Shown here: in pieces, positions 4,800-11,346 of the stretch
Position numbering within the stretch: position 1 is the stretch's first letter
Layout: each line of letters begins with the position of its first letter
Assembly (NCBI GenBank): GCA_031277195.1
Contig: JAITMU010000004.1
Location: 1 to 11,346 of the forward strand
Length of the DNA stretch: 11,346 bases
Direction of reading: 5' to 3'
Origin: Gallionellaceae bacterium
GTDB taxonomy: Bacteria; Pseudomonadota; Gammaproteobacteria; Burkholderiales; Gallionellaceae
The notes under the pieces: generated by a model
Told to the model about the DNA's origin: nothing
Databases searched by the model: none
The model's input: the letters and a program-made list of their open reading frames with translations, nothing else
Position numbers and translations under genes: made by a program

Positions 4800-5366
4800 A
4801 TGTCCGACCTCGATCTCCGTAATCACTTCCTGATCGCCATCCCGTCTCCTTCCATGGGAGACACCGTGTTTGCCAAATCGCTTATTTATATCTGCCAGCA
4901 CGACGATCAAGGTGCGCTGGGCATCGTGGTGAATCGCCCGACCAATCTCACGCTGGGCAAGCTGTTTGAACAAATCCGCGTGCCGCTGGACGACGACGAG
5001 CTGAAAAACCAGCCGACGCACTTCGGCGGGCCGGTGCAGACGGATCGCGGGTTTGTGCTGCACGATCCGGTCGGTCACTGGCAGTCCACGCTGAACATCA
5101 ACGACCACATCGGTCTGACCACCTCCCGCGACATTCTCGAAGCCGTCAGCGAAGGACAAGCGCCGCAGCGATTGCTGGTGGCGCTGGGCTACGCGGGCTG
5201 GTCGCAGGGACAACTGGAGCAGGAAATGGCGCAAAACGCCTGGCTCAGCGTCCCCGCCGCCGAGAACATCCTGTTCGATCTTGAGCCGGAAGCCCGCCTG
5301 CCCGCCGCCATGGCGCTGCTCGGCGTCGATTACGCTTCACTGTCGGGAGAAGCCGGACATGCCTGA
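4800..5366 (+). CDS. yqgE: YqgE/AlgH family protein (UPF0301)
   Basis: A 188-residue protein starting MSDLDLRNHFLIAIPSPSMG, the characteristic N-terminus of this family. GALGIVVNRPTNLTLGKL, then FGGPVQTDRGFVLHD, then ALGYAGWSQGQLEQEMAQNAWL also match closely and in the usual order. An in-frame ATG at 4671 exists, but it would translate a non-coding repeat and is rejected. The biochemical role is unsettled; in Pseudomonas, AlgH has been linked to alginate regulation. The family is very often followed by ruvX, as here, where the two genes overlap by 8 bases and are surely co-transcribed. The predicted promoter lies immediately upstream. Confidence 0.95.
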   Translation: MSDLDLRNHFLIAIPSPSMGDTVFAKSLIYICQHDDQGALGIVVNRPTNLTLGKLFEQIRVPLDDDELKNQPTHFGGPVQTDRGFVLHDPVGHWQSTLNINDHIGLTTSRDILEAVSEGQAPQRLLVALGYAGWSQGQLEQEMAQNAWLSVPAAENILFDLEPEARLPAAMALLGVDYASLSGEAGHA

Positions 5367-5817
5367 GGGCATGTTTCCGTCCGCTCTTTCCGGCACGCTG
5401 CTCGCTTTTGATTTTGGCGAAAAACGCATCGGTGTGGCCATCGGCAACACGATTTCCGCTTCGACGCGCCCGCTCGTCACGCTAAACGATGAAGGCAACG
5501 AACAACGCTTCGCCGCCATTGCCGCGCTGCTGCAAGAATGGGCGCCTGCGGCGCTGGTGGTCGGCCTGCCGTGCAACGAGGATGGCACGCCGCACGAATT
5601 GACCCGGCTGTGCCGCCGCTTCGCCGACCGGCTCAAAGGACGTTTCGGATTGCCTGTGATTCTGGTGGACGAGCGGTATACTTCCGCCTCGGCGAGTTCG
5701 CAACTGAGCGATGCCGGCATCCGCGGCATCAAACAAAAACCGCTGCTCGACCAGGTTGCCGCGCAGCAGATATTGCAGGCCTGGTTTGATGAGCCTGGGG
5801 CGGCGCGGGTTGTTTGA
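5359..5817 (+). CDS. ruvX: RuvX (YqgF) Holliday-junction-resolvase-like nuclease
   Basis: A 152-residue protein with an RNase-H-like fold. The motifs are LAFDFGEKRIGVAIGN (Asp18 as the first catalytic acid), ALVVGLPCNEDGTPHE, and VDERYTSASA (Asp104-Glu105), followed by KQKPLLDQVAAQQILQ, all standard for the family. Members have been tied to Holliday-junction resolution and to processing of the 5' end of pre-16S rRNA; the acidic residues needed for nuclease activity are present. The ATG at 5359 overlaps the yqgE stop, preceded by GGGAGA. A second in-frame ATG at 5371, after GAGGGC, is an alternative start that would remove four residues. An inverted repeat (GGAAATT at 5836-5842, AATTTCC at 5851-5857) and a hairpin repeat pair follow the stop. 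Confidence 0.95.
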   Translation: MPEGMFPSALSGTLLAFDFGEKRIGVAIGNTISASTRPLVTLNDEGNEQRFAAIAALLQEWAPAALVVGLPCNEDGTPHELTRLCRRFADRLKGRFGLPVILVDERYTSASASSQLSDAGIRGIKQKPLLDQVAAQQILQAWFDEPGAARVV

Positions 5818-5871
5818 GCAGGCAAGATGATAATGGGAAATTACATGCTTAATTTCCAGTTCCCTGACAAG

Positions 5872-5964
5872 CCCCTCTCCCCTCGTGGGAGAGGGGTAGG
5901 GGAGAGGGGGCTTGGTGTAATCCCCCTCACCCTCTCCCCAACCCTCTCCCATCAAGGGAGAGGG
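5872..5964. repeat. Paired hairpin repeat (BIME-like) between ruvX and pyrB
   Basis: The first unit is CCCCTCTCCC (5872-5881), loop CTCGT, GGGAGAGGGG (5887-5896), tail TAGGGGAGAGGGGG. The second is the tail CCCCCTCACCCTCTCCCCAA, then CCCTCTCCC (5942-5950), loop ATCAA, GGGAGAGGG (5956-5964). Both stems are perfect. It occupies most of the 176-base gap in which many relatives carry pyrR. The second unit is nearly identical to that at 3211-3249, differing in the loop (ATCAA versus GTCAA) and a few tail bases. Confidence 0.8.
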
Positions 5965-5993
5965 AGTTTATGTGGCGCGAGCTATCAAGTTAA

Positions 5994-6950
5994 ATGAACA
6001 ACCCACAACTCGATAAAAACGGCGAACTGCGGCACTTGCTCTCCACCGAGGGACTGCCCGCCCGCATCCTGCGCGACATTCTGGATCGCGCCGCCACCTT
6101 CATCAGCACGGCGGAGGACGACGAAATCCGCAAGGTGCCGCTGCTGCACGGCAAGTCGGTGTTCAACCTGTTTTTTGAAAACAGCACACGCACGCGCACC
6201 ACGTTTGAAATCGCCGCCAAGCGACTGTCCGCCGATGTGGTCAACCTCAACATCGGATCGTCCTCCACCAGCAAGGGCGAAACGCTGCTCGACACGGTGG
6301 ACAACCTGTGCGCGATGCGCGCCGACATGTTCGTCGTGCGCCATTCGGCGTCGGGCGCGGCGCATCTGGTCGCGCGCCACGTTGCGCCAAACGTGCATGT
6401 CATCAACGCGGGCGACGGACGCCACGCGCATCCGACGCAGGCCTTGCTCGACATGTTCACGATCCGCCACTACAAAAAGGAATTTCACAACCTGCGCGTC
6501 GCCATCGTCGGCGATGTGGCGCACTCGCGCGTGGCGCGTTCGCAGATTCACGCGCTGACCACGCTGGGTGTGCCGGAAGTGCGCGTCATCGCGCCCAAGA
6601 CGCTGCTGCCCACCGATGTCGAACGACTCGGCGTGCGCGTGTTCCACAACATGACGCAAGGGCTGCAAGAGGTGGATGTGGTGATGATGTTGCGCGTGCA
6701 AAACGAGCGCATGCAGGGCGCGCTGCTGCCTTCGGCGCAGGAATATTTCAAATACTACGGACTCACGCCGGAGAAGCTGGCACAGGCCAAGGCGGACGCC
6801 ATCGTCATGCATCCGGGGCCGATGAATCGCGGCGTGGAAATCGACTCCAGCGTCGCCGACGGCGCGCAATCGGTCATCCTGCCGCAAGTGATGTTCGGCA
6901 TCGCGGTGCGGATGGCGGTGATGAGTTTGCTGGCGGGAGTGCGACCATGA
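5994..6950 (+). CDS. pyrB: Aspartate carbamoyltransferase catalytic subunit
   Basis: A 318-residue protein catalysing carbamoyl phosphate plus L-aspartate to N-carbamoyl-L-aspartate, the first committed step of pyrimidine synthesis. The carbamoyl-phosphate site is seen as STRTRT (residues 64-69), with HPTQALLD from His146, and the aspartate/phosphate region HPGPMNRG from His273; SSTSKGETLLDT carries the loop lysine. The roughly 10-20 residue N-terminal extension before LLSTEGL is typical of forms that need a dihydroorotase-like partner. No regulatory pyrI is seen; instead pyrB overlaps pyrX by 4 bases (ATGA), so the two are translationally coupled. The start has no strong ribosome binding site. 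No pyrR gene or UMP-type attenuator was recognised upstream. Confidence 0.96.
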   Translation: MNNPQLDKNGELRHLLSTEGLPARILRDILDRAATFISTAEDDEIRKVPLLHGKSVFNLFFENSTRTRTTFEIAAKRLSADVVNLNIGSSSTSKGETLLDTVDNLCAMRADMFVVRHSASGAAHLVARHVAPNVHVINAGDGRHAHPTQALLDMFTIRHYKKEFHNLRVAIVGDVAHSRVARSQIHALTTLGVPEVRVIAPKTLLPTDVERLGVRVFHNMTQGLQEVDVVMMLRVQNERMQGALLPSAQEYFKYYGLTPEKLAQAKADAIVMHPGPMNRGVEIDSSVADGAQSVILPQVMFGIAVRMAVMSLLAGVRP

Positions 6951-8221
6951 ACATTCACATCAAAAATGGCCGACTGATCGATCCGAAAAACGGCATCGAC
7001 GCGCAACGCGACGTGTTCATCGCTGCCGGTCGCGTGGTCGGCGTGGGCGCAGCGCCCGATGGCTTTGTCGCGGAACGAACGCTGGACGCTGCCGGACTGG
7101 TGGTCGCGCCCGGCTTGATCGACCTCGCCGCGCGACTGCGCGAACCCGGCTACGAATACCGCGCCACGCTCGAATCCGAAATGATCGCCGCAGTCGCGGG
7201 CGGCGTCACCGCACTGGCCTGCCCGCCGGACACCGACCCGCCGCTGGACGAACCCGGCCTGGTGGAAATGCTCAAGCACCGCGCCCGCATGTTGAATCAG
7301 GCGCGCGTGTTTCCGGTCGGCGCGCTGACGCAAGGCTTGCGCGGCGCGGAACTCACCGAGATGGCGGAACTGTCGGATGCCGGTTGCGTGGCGTTCAGTC
7401 AGGCCGACGCCCCGCTCACTGATTCGCGCGTGCTGCGGCGCGCAATGCAATACGCCGCCACCTTCGATTTCAGCGTCTGGCTGCGGCCTCAGGACAGTTT
7501 TCTCGCCAAGGATGGCGTCGCGCACGATGGCGAAGTCGCCACCCGGCTTGGCCTGCCCGCCATCCCCGCGCACGCCGAAGTCGTCGCGCTCTCCACCATG
7601 CTGCTGCTGGCGCGCGAAGCCGGTGTGCGCTTGCACATCTGCCGCCTGTCCACCGAAGCCGGTGTCGCGCTGATCCGCGAAGCCAAGCAGCAAGGCCTGT
7701 CGCTCACCTGCGACGTGTCGGCCAATCATGTGCATCTGTCCGACCACGACATCGGTTTCTTCGATTCCAACTGCCACCTCGTCCCGCCTCTACGCAGCCT
7801 GCGCGACCGCGACGCGCTGCGCGCCGGACTGGCCGACGGCACCATCGACGCGATCTGCTCCGACCACACGCCGGTCGATGACGACGCAAAACAATTACCC
7901 TTCGCCGAAGCCGAAGCGGGCGCGACCGGACTGGAACTGTTGCTGCCGCTCGTGCTCAAGTGGGCAGACAAAACCGCGCTCAGCGACGCCCTCGCCAAAG
8001 TGACGCAACATCCGGCGCGCATACTGGGCTTGGACAACCTCGGCCACCTGTCGGTCGGCGCGTCAGCGGATGTGTGTATTTTCGATCCCGCACACTGGTG
8101 GAAAGTGGAACCCGCAGCGCTGAACAGCCAGGGCAAAAACACGCCATTCCTCGGCATGGAATTGCAGGGCAAGGTGCGTTACACGCTGGTGGACGGGAAG
8201 GTTGTTTATCAGTCTGTTTAA
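6947..8221 (+). CDS. pyrX: Dihydroorotase-like PyrX, catalytically degenerate partner of PyrB
   Basis: A 424-residue amidohydrolase-fold protein with GGGAG at 6934-6938 and an ATGA overlap with pyrB. It resembles class I dihydroorotases along its length, for example GLIDLAARLREPGYE, GVTALACPPDTDPPLDEP, CDVSANHVHLSD and AICSDHTPVDDDAKQLPFAEAE. Key metal ligands are missing: the HxH after GLID is Ala61-Ala-Arg63, and the His of the usual H-V-S-T motif is Arg233 in HICRLST. Asp306 of SDHTP remains. This matches the inactive PyrC' (PyrX) of Pseudomonas, which is known to be structurally required for the PyrB dodecamer but does not cyclise carbamoyl aspartate. A genuine pyrC should exist elsewhere in the genome. 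Automated annotation as active dihydroorotase would be misleading. Confidence 0.9.
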   Translation: MNIHIKNGRLIDPKNGIDAQRDVFIAAGRVVGVGAAPDGFVAERTLDAAGLVVAPGLIDLAARLREPGYEYRATLESEMIAAVAGGVTALACPPDTDPPLDEPGLVEMLKHRARMLNQARVFPVGALTQGLRGAELTEMAELSDAGCVAFSQADAPLTDSRVLRRAMQYAATFDFSVWLRPQDSFLAKDGVAHDGEVATRLGLPAIPAHAEVVALSTMLLLAREAGVRLHICRLSTEAGVALIREAKQQGLSLTCDVSANHVHLSDHDIGFFDSNCHLVPPLRSLRDRDALRAGLADGTIDAICSDHTPVDDDAKQLPFAEAEAGATGLELLLPLVLKWADKTALSDALAKVTQHPARILGLDNLGHLSVGASADVCIFDPAHWWKVEPAALNSQGKNTPFLGMELQGKVRYTLVDGKVVYQSV

Positions 8222-8233
8222 AAACCAAAACCT

Positions 8234-8343
8234 TTCACCACAGAGACACGGAGACACAGAGAAAAGCGAATGAGAAATTGACTTGCTCTCCGTCATTACC
8301 AAAGGGTTTGTCTTTCTCTGTGCCTCTGTGTCTCTGTGGTGAA
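8234..8343. repeat. 31-bp inverted repeat element with 48-base centre
   Basis: The left arm at 8234-8264 (TTCACCACAGAGACACGGAG...) and the right arm at 8313-8343 (...TGTGTCTCTGTGGTGAA) are reverse complements at 29 of 31 positions, enclosing 48 bases without a gene. The arms resemble a CACAGAGACACAGAG element I recall as dispersed through many bacterial genomes, whose chance translation reads HRDTETQR or SVPLCLCGE. It fills most of the gap between pyrX and prlC and would form a long hairpin in RNA, so it may also end the pyr transcript. No transposase is present. Confidence 0.75.
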
Positions 8344-8365
8344 TGCATTTTAATTACCCATAACC

Positions 8366-10405
8366 ATGAACACACTCAACCCGCTCCTGAATTTCTCCGG
8401 CCTCCCCCGCTTCACCGCAATCAAACCCGAACACATCGCTCCCGCCGTTGAGCATCTCCTCAGCGAAAACCGCGCCTTGATTGCGCGGTTACTGGACGAC
8501 GACACTGCGCCAAGCTGGGACAATTTCATGCAGCCGATGGACGATGCCAATGAGCGCCTCTCCCGCGCTTGGGGACAAGTCGGGCATCTGAATGCGGTGA
8601 TGAACAGTCCGGAACTGCGCGAGGCTTACAACGCGAATCTGCCCAAAGTCACGCAGTATTACGCCGAGCTGGGGCAAAACCTCGGGCTGTTCAACAAGGT
8701 CAAAGCGATTCGCAACAGTGCGGAATTTGCGGCGCTCAATACCGCTCGGCAAAAAATCCTCTCAAACGAATTGCGCGATTTCCGTCTCGGCGGCGCGGAA
8801 CTGCCGGAGGAACAGAAGGCGCGCTTCCTCGACATACAGGAGGAACTCTCCACGCTCAGCTCGCGTTTTTCCGACAACCTGCTGGATGCGACCAACGCCT
8901 GGACCTGGCTGGTCGAGGATGAAAAGGAATTGTCCGGCCTGCCCGAAGACGAGCGTCAGGCCGCCGCCGAAGCGGCAGAAAAAGCGGGCAAGCGGGGTTG
9001 GCTGTTCACGCTGCACGCGCCGTCCTGCGGGCCGGCGATGCAATATGCCGATGATCGCGCGCTGCGCGAACGCCTGTACCGCGCCCACACGACGCGCGCC
9101 AGCGAAATTGGCAACGCCGAATTCGACAACACGCCGCTGATGCCGCGCATTTTGCAACTGCGCGCCGAAGAAGCGCGGATGCTGGGCTACGCCAATTACG
9201 CCGAACTGTCGCTGGCGAGCAAGATGGCCAGCACGCCACAACAGGTGATGGATTTTCTGCGCGAGCTGGCGCGGCGCGCGCGACCTTTCGCCGAACGCGA
9301 TCTCGCCGAACTTCGCGCCTTCGCACAGGAACATCTCGGCCTCGCCGAACTGGCGGCTTGGGATGTGAGTTACGCCAGCGAACATCTGCGCCGCCAGCAT
9401 TACGCTTTTTCCGAACAGGAAGTGAAGCCGTATTTCCCCGAGGACAAAGTGCTGTCGGGCATGTTCAAGCTGGTCACGACGCTGTACGGCCTGCAAGTGC
9501 ATCCGTCACAAGCCGAGACCTGGTGCGCCGACGCGCGCTTTTTCGACATTCTCGATGCCGATGGCGCGCTGGTCGGGCAGTTCTACCTCGACCTCTACGC
9601 GCGCACCGGCAAGCGCGGCGGGGCGTGGATGGACGACGCGATCACGCGGCGGCGCATCGCTTCCGGCATACAGACGCCGGTTGCGTATCTCAACTGCAAT
9701 TTCGCCGCGCCGGTTGGCGGCAAACCTGCGCTGTTCACGCACGATGAAGTCATCACCCTGTTCCACGAATTCGGCCACGGCCTGCATCACCTGCTGACGC
9801 GCGTGGAAGACCTCGGCGTGTCCGGCATCAACGGCGTCGAATGGGATGCGGTGGAACTGCCCAGTCAGTTCATGGAAAATTTCTGCTGGGAATGGCGCGT
9901 GCTGCAAGACATGACCCGCCATGTTGACACCGGCGAGCCGCTGCCGCGCGCGCTGTTCGACAAAATGCTCGCGGCAAAAAATTTCCAGAGCGGCTTGCAA
10001 ACTTTGCGCCAGATTGAATTCGCGCTGTTCGACATGCGCTTGCACACCGACTACGACGCGGGCGGCGGCAAAACCGTGCTGCAACTGCTGAATGAGGTGC
10101 GCGAAGAAGTCGCCGTGTTGATCCCGCCCGCGTTCAACCGCTTCCCCAACAACTTCTCGCACATCTTCGCCGGCGGCTACGCGGCGGGCTATTACAGCTA
10201 CAAATGGGCGGAAGTGCTGTCAGCCGACGCTTACAGTTTGTTCGAGGAAAACGGCGTGCTGAACATGACCACCGGCTTGCGCTTCCACGAAGAAATTCTC
10301 GCGGTGGGCGGATCGCGCGACGCGATGGAATCGTTTGTGGCGTTCCGCGGACGCGAGCCGGTGATCGACGCGCTGTTGCGGCATGGGGGGTTGCTGGAAA
10401 ATTAA
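8366..10405 (+). CDS. prlC: Oligopeptidase A, M3 family zinc metallopeptidase
   Basis: A 679-residue cytoplasmic protein, essentially the length of E. coli PrlC (680). It cleaves short peptides, including signal-peptide fragments and protein breakdown products. The N-terminal half is helical (GLPRFTAIKPEHIAPAVEHLL, WDNFMQPMDDANERLSRAWG). The zinc site is HEFGHGLHHLLT, with His467, Glu468 and His471, and the third ligand is Glu497 in WDAVELPSQFMEN. The conserved substrate-binding Tyr-rich segment YAAGYYSYKWAEVLSADAY follows near residue 605. No signal peptide is seen. The ATG at 8366 aligns with the family start, though without a clear ribosome binding site. The upstream inverted repeat separates it from pyrX. 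Its stop codon overlaps the convergent cca stop. Confidence 0.96.
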   Translation: MNTLNPLLNFSGLPRFTAIKPEHIAPAVEHLLSENRALIARLLDDDTAPSWDNFMQPMDDANERLSRAWGQVGHLNAVMNSPELREAYNANLPKVTQYYAELGQNLGLFNKVKAIRNSAEFAALNTARQKILSNELRDFRLGGAELPEEQKARFLDIQEELSTLSSRFSDNLLDATNAWTWLVEDEKELSGLPEDERQAAAEAAEKAGKRGWLFTLHAPSCGPAMQYADDRALRERLYRAHTTRASEIGNAEFDNTPLMPRILQLRAEEARMLGYANYAELSLASKMASTPQQVMDFLRELARRARPFAERDLAELRAFAQEHLGLAELAAWDVSYASEHLRRQHYAFSEQEVKPYFPEDKVLSGMFKLVTTLYGLQVHPSQAETWCADARFFDILDADGALVGQFYLDLYARTGKRGGAWMDDAITRRRIASGIQTPVAYLNCNFAAPVGGKPALFTHDEVITLFHEFGHGLHHLLTRVEDLGVSGINGVEWDAVELPSQFMENFCWEWRVLQDMTRHVDTGEPLPRALFDKMLAAKNFQSGLQTLRQIEFALFDMRLHTDYDAGGGKTVLQLLNEVREEVAVLIPPAFNRFPNNFSHIFAGGYAAGYYSYKWAEVLSADAYSLFEENGVLNMTTGLRFHEEILAVGGSRDAMESFVAFRGREPVIDALLRHGGLLEN

Positions 10406-11346
10406 GATGGGGATTCCGCACCCATTACCGCCGCAACCGCCACAACGCGCGCTTCCCGCACCCGCTCGGCAATCACCGTCTTGTCCTCGCACTTCTGCGC
10501 AATTTCCCCCGCGTTGACCTGCTGCGCGGCGTGTAGCGCGCGCAACAAATACTCCGCCTGCGGATACGCGTCGTTCTCGCGACCCGTGCGGCCTCGCGCA
10601 TCGCATACGCACGCTTGCAGAACCTGCCCGAAGCGTTCCGGCTTGCGCCAGGCGTCGCAGTGGTACAGCAAGCGCACGATGGTCGCGGCGCGTAACTCCT
10701 TCGCGCGATGCACGTCGCCGTGATAACGCGCGACCAGCAGCGCCAGATCGCGGCATTCGGCGGGGACGCGCAGGCGTTCGCTCAAGCCGCGCAGCAATTC
10801 CACGCTGCGCGTTTCATGGCCGATGTGCCGCGGCAAAATGTCTTTCGGCGTGTTGCCCTTGCCCAGATCATGCGTCATCGCGGCGAAGCGCACTTCCAGC
10901 GCATAACCGGCGCGCGCGGCGACGTCCGTCACCATCAAAGTGTGAATGCCGCAATCGATTTCGGGGTGATGCTGCGGCGGTTGCGGCACGCCGAACAGCG
11001 CGTCAACTTCCGGCAATATCCGCGCCAGCGCGCCGCATTCGCGCAAAGTGGTGATGAAGCGCGACGGCGCATCTTCCATCAGGCCGCGCGCCAATTCCTG
11101 CCAGACGCGCTCCGGCACCAACGCATCGACTTCGCCGTTCTTCACCATTTCGCGCATCAGTTCCAGCGTCTCCGGCGCGATGGAAAACCCGAAGCGCGCA
11201 ACGAAACGCGCCGCGCGCAAAATGCGTACCGGGTCTTCCGCAAATGCCGCGCTGACGTGACGCAATACGCCAGCGCGCAAGTCGGCGACGCCGTTGTAGG
11301 GATCGATCAATTCGCCGCGCGCATCTTCGGCGATGGCGTTGATGGT
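10402..11346 (-). CDS. cca: CCA tRNA nucleotidyltransferase with HD domain (5' part outside window)
   Basis: The minus-strand frame is open from the right edge to a TAA at 10404-10402, giving the C-terminal 314 residues; the catalytic N-terminal part with the metal-binding aspartates is missing. Visible are TINAIAEDARGELIDPYNG, then LRHVSAAFAEDPVRILRAARFVARFGF, the neck and nucleotide-recognition region of class II CCA-adding enzymes. This is followed by an HD domain: HTLMVTDVA and AAMTHDLGKGNTPKDILPRH (near 10850-10880). HD-containing enzymes of the E. coli type add or repair the tRNA 3' CCA and carry metal-dependent phosphatase and 2',3'-cyclic phosphodiesterase activity; the HD residues appear intact. 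The TTG at 11310 is an internal leucine codon, not a start. The gene is convergent with prlC. Confidence 0.94.
   Translation of the reverse strand, partial: TINAIAEDARGELIDPYNGVADLRAGVLRHVSAAFAEDPVRILRAARFVARFGFSIAPETLELMREMVKNGEVDALVPERVWQELARGLMEDAPSRFITTLRECGALARILPEVDALFGVPQPPQHHPEIDCGIHTLMVTDVAARAGYALEVRFAAMTHDLGKGNTPKDILPRHIGHETRSVELLRGLSERLRVPAECRDLALLVARYHGDVHRAKELRAATIVRLLYHCDAWRKPERFGQVLQACVCDARGRTGRENDAYPQAEYLLRALHAAQQVNAGEIAQKCEDKTVIAERVREARVVAVAAVMGAESPS

Noticed and set aside
3116..5964. CRISPR-like array from the repeated GGGAGAGGG units
   Set aside because: The units are far apart, lie between separate genes, occur in inverted pairs and have no regular spacers.
6308..6946. 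Upstream extension of the PyrX frame giving a 637-residue protein
   Set aside because: This part overlaps pyrB in another frame, is Arg/Ala-rich without motifs, and PyrX has its own start with GGGAG at 6934-6938.
6755..7777. 340-residue minus-strand frame opposite pyrB and pyrX
   Set aside because: It is the antisense shadow of two well-supported genes, with no family resemblance.
7960..8451. 163-residue plus-strand frame spanning the pyrX end and the inverted repeat
   Set aside because: Its middle translates the CACAGAGACAC repeat (HRDTETQR and SVPLCLCGE), a known sign of a non-coding repeat, and its ends overlap pyrX and prlC in the wrong frame.
8762..9502. 246-residue minus-strand frame opposite prlC
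   Set aside because: It is an antisense shadow inside a complete M3 peptidase gene.

Overview
The window looks like a Gram-negative, GC-rich proteobacterial chromosome, most likely Betaproteobacteria or a neighbouring gammaproteobacterial group. This rests on the yqgE-ruvX-pyrB-pyrX order, a PrlC-type oligopeptidase, an HD-domain Cca, and dense GGGAGAGGG-type hairpin repeats between genes. The lineage is inferred from gene content and protein style only. No rRNA, tRNA, CRISPR array, IS element or replication origin was seen, and no gap without a gene exceeds 300 bases.

Positions 1-2200 are an accessory block whose first part is visibly more AT-rich than the rest. It holds the 5' part of a Mod-type adenine DNA methyltransferase (minus strand, cut by the window edge). 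Divergent from it is a small XRE-type regulator, and the two share a short promoter region with repeated ATCAA-N3-TTGAT operators. A 219-base gap with a hairpin repeat and a 20-bp palindrome follows, then a RelB/DinJ-type antitoxin with a ParE/RelE-type toxin. Together these read as restriction-modification and toxin-antitoxin baggage.

Positions 2200-4020 are three minus-strand genes: rsmE (16S rRNA m3U1498 methyltransferase), an exported bacterial phytochelatin-synthase-like Cys protease, and a 61-residue tautomerase. A repeat element sits between rsmE and the protease gene and abuts the protease start codon.

Positions 4090-8221 are plus-strand genes: a thioredoxin-fold protein with a CNHC motif, yqgE (algH), ruvX, pyrB (aspartate carbamoyltransferase) and a dihydroorotase homologue that has lost metal-binding histidines (PyrX type). 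PyrX is expected to be a structural partner of PyrB, not an active dihydroorotase. No pyrR lies between ruvX and pyrB; that position is occupied by a repeat pair.

Positions 8234-11346 hold a 31-bp inverted repeat, prlC (oligopeptidase A, M3 family), and the convergent 3' part of cca (tRNA nucleotidyltransferase, cut by the right edge). The prlC and cca stop codons share one TTAA.

The items most worth a second look are the mod/XRE operator array, the periplasmic phytochelatin-synthase-like protein with a repeat apparently inserted at its start codon, the degenerate dihydroorotase, and the family of paired hairpin repeats at gene junctions.
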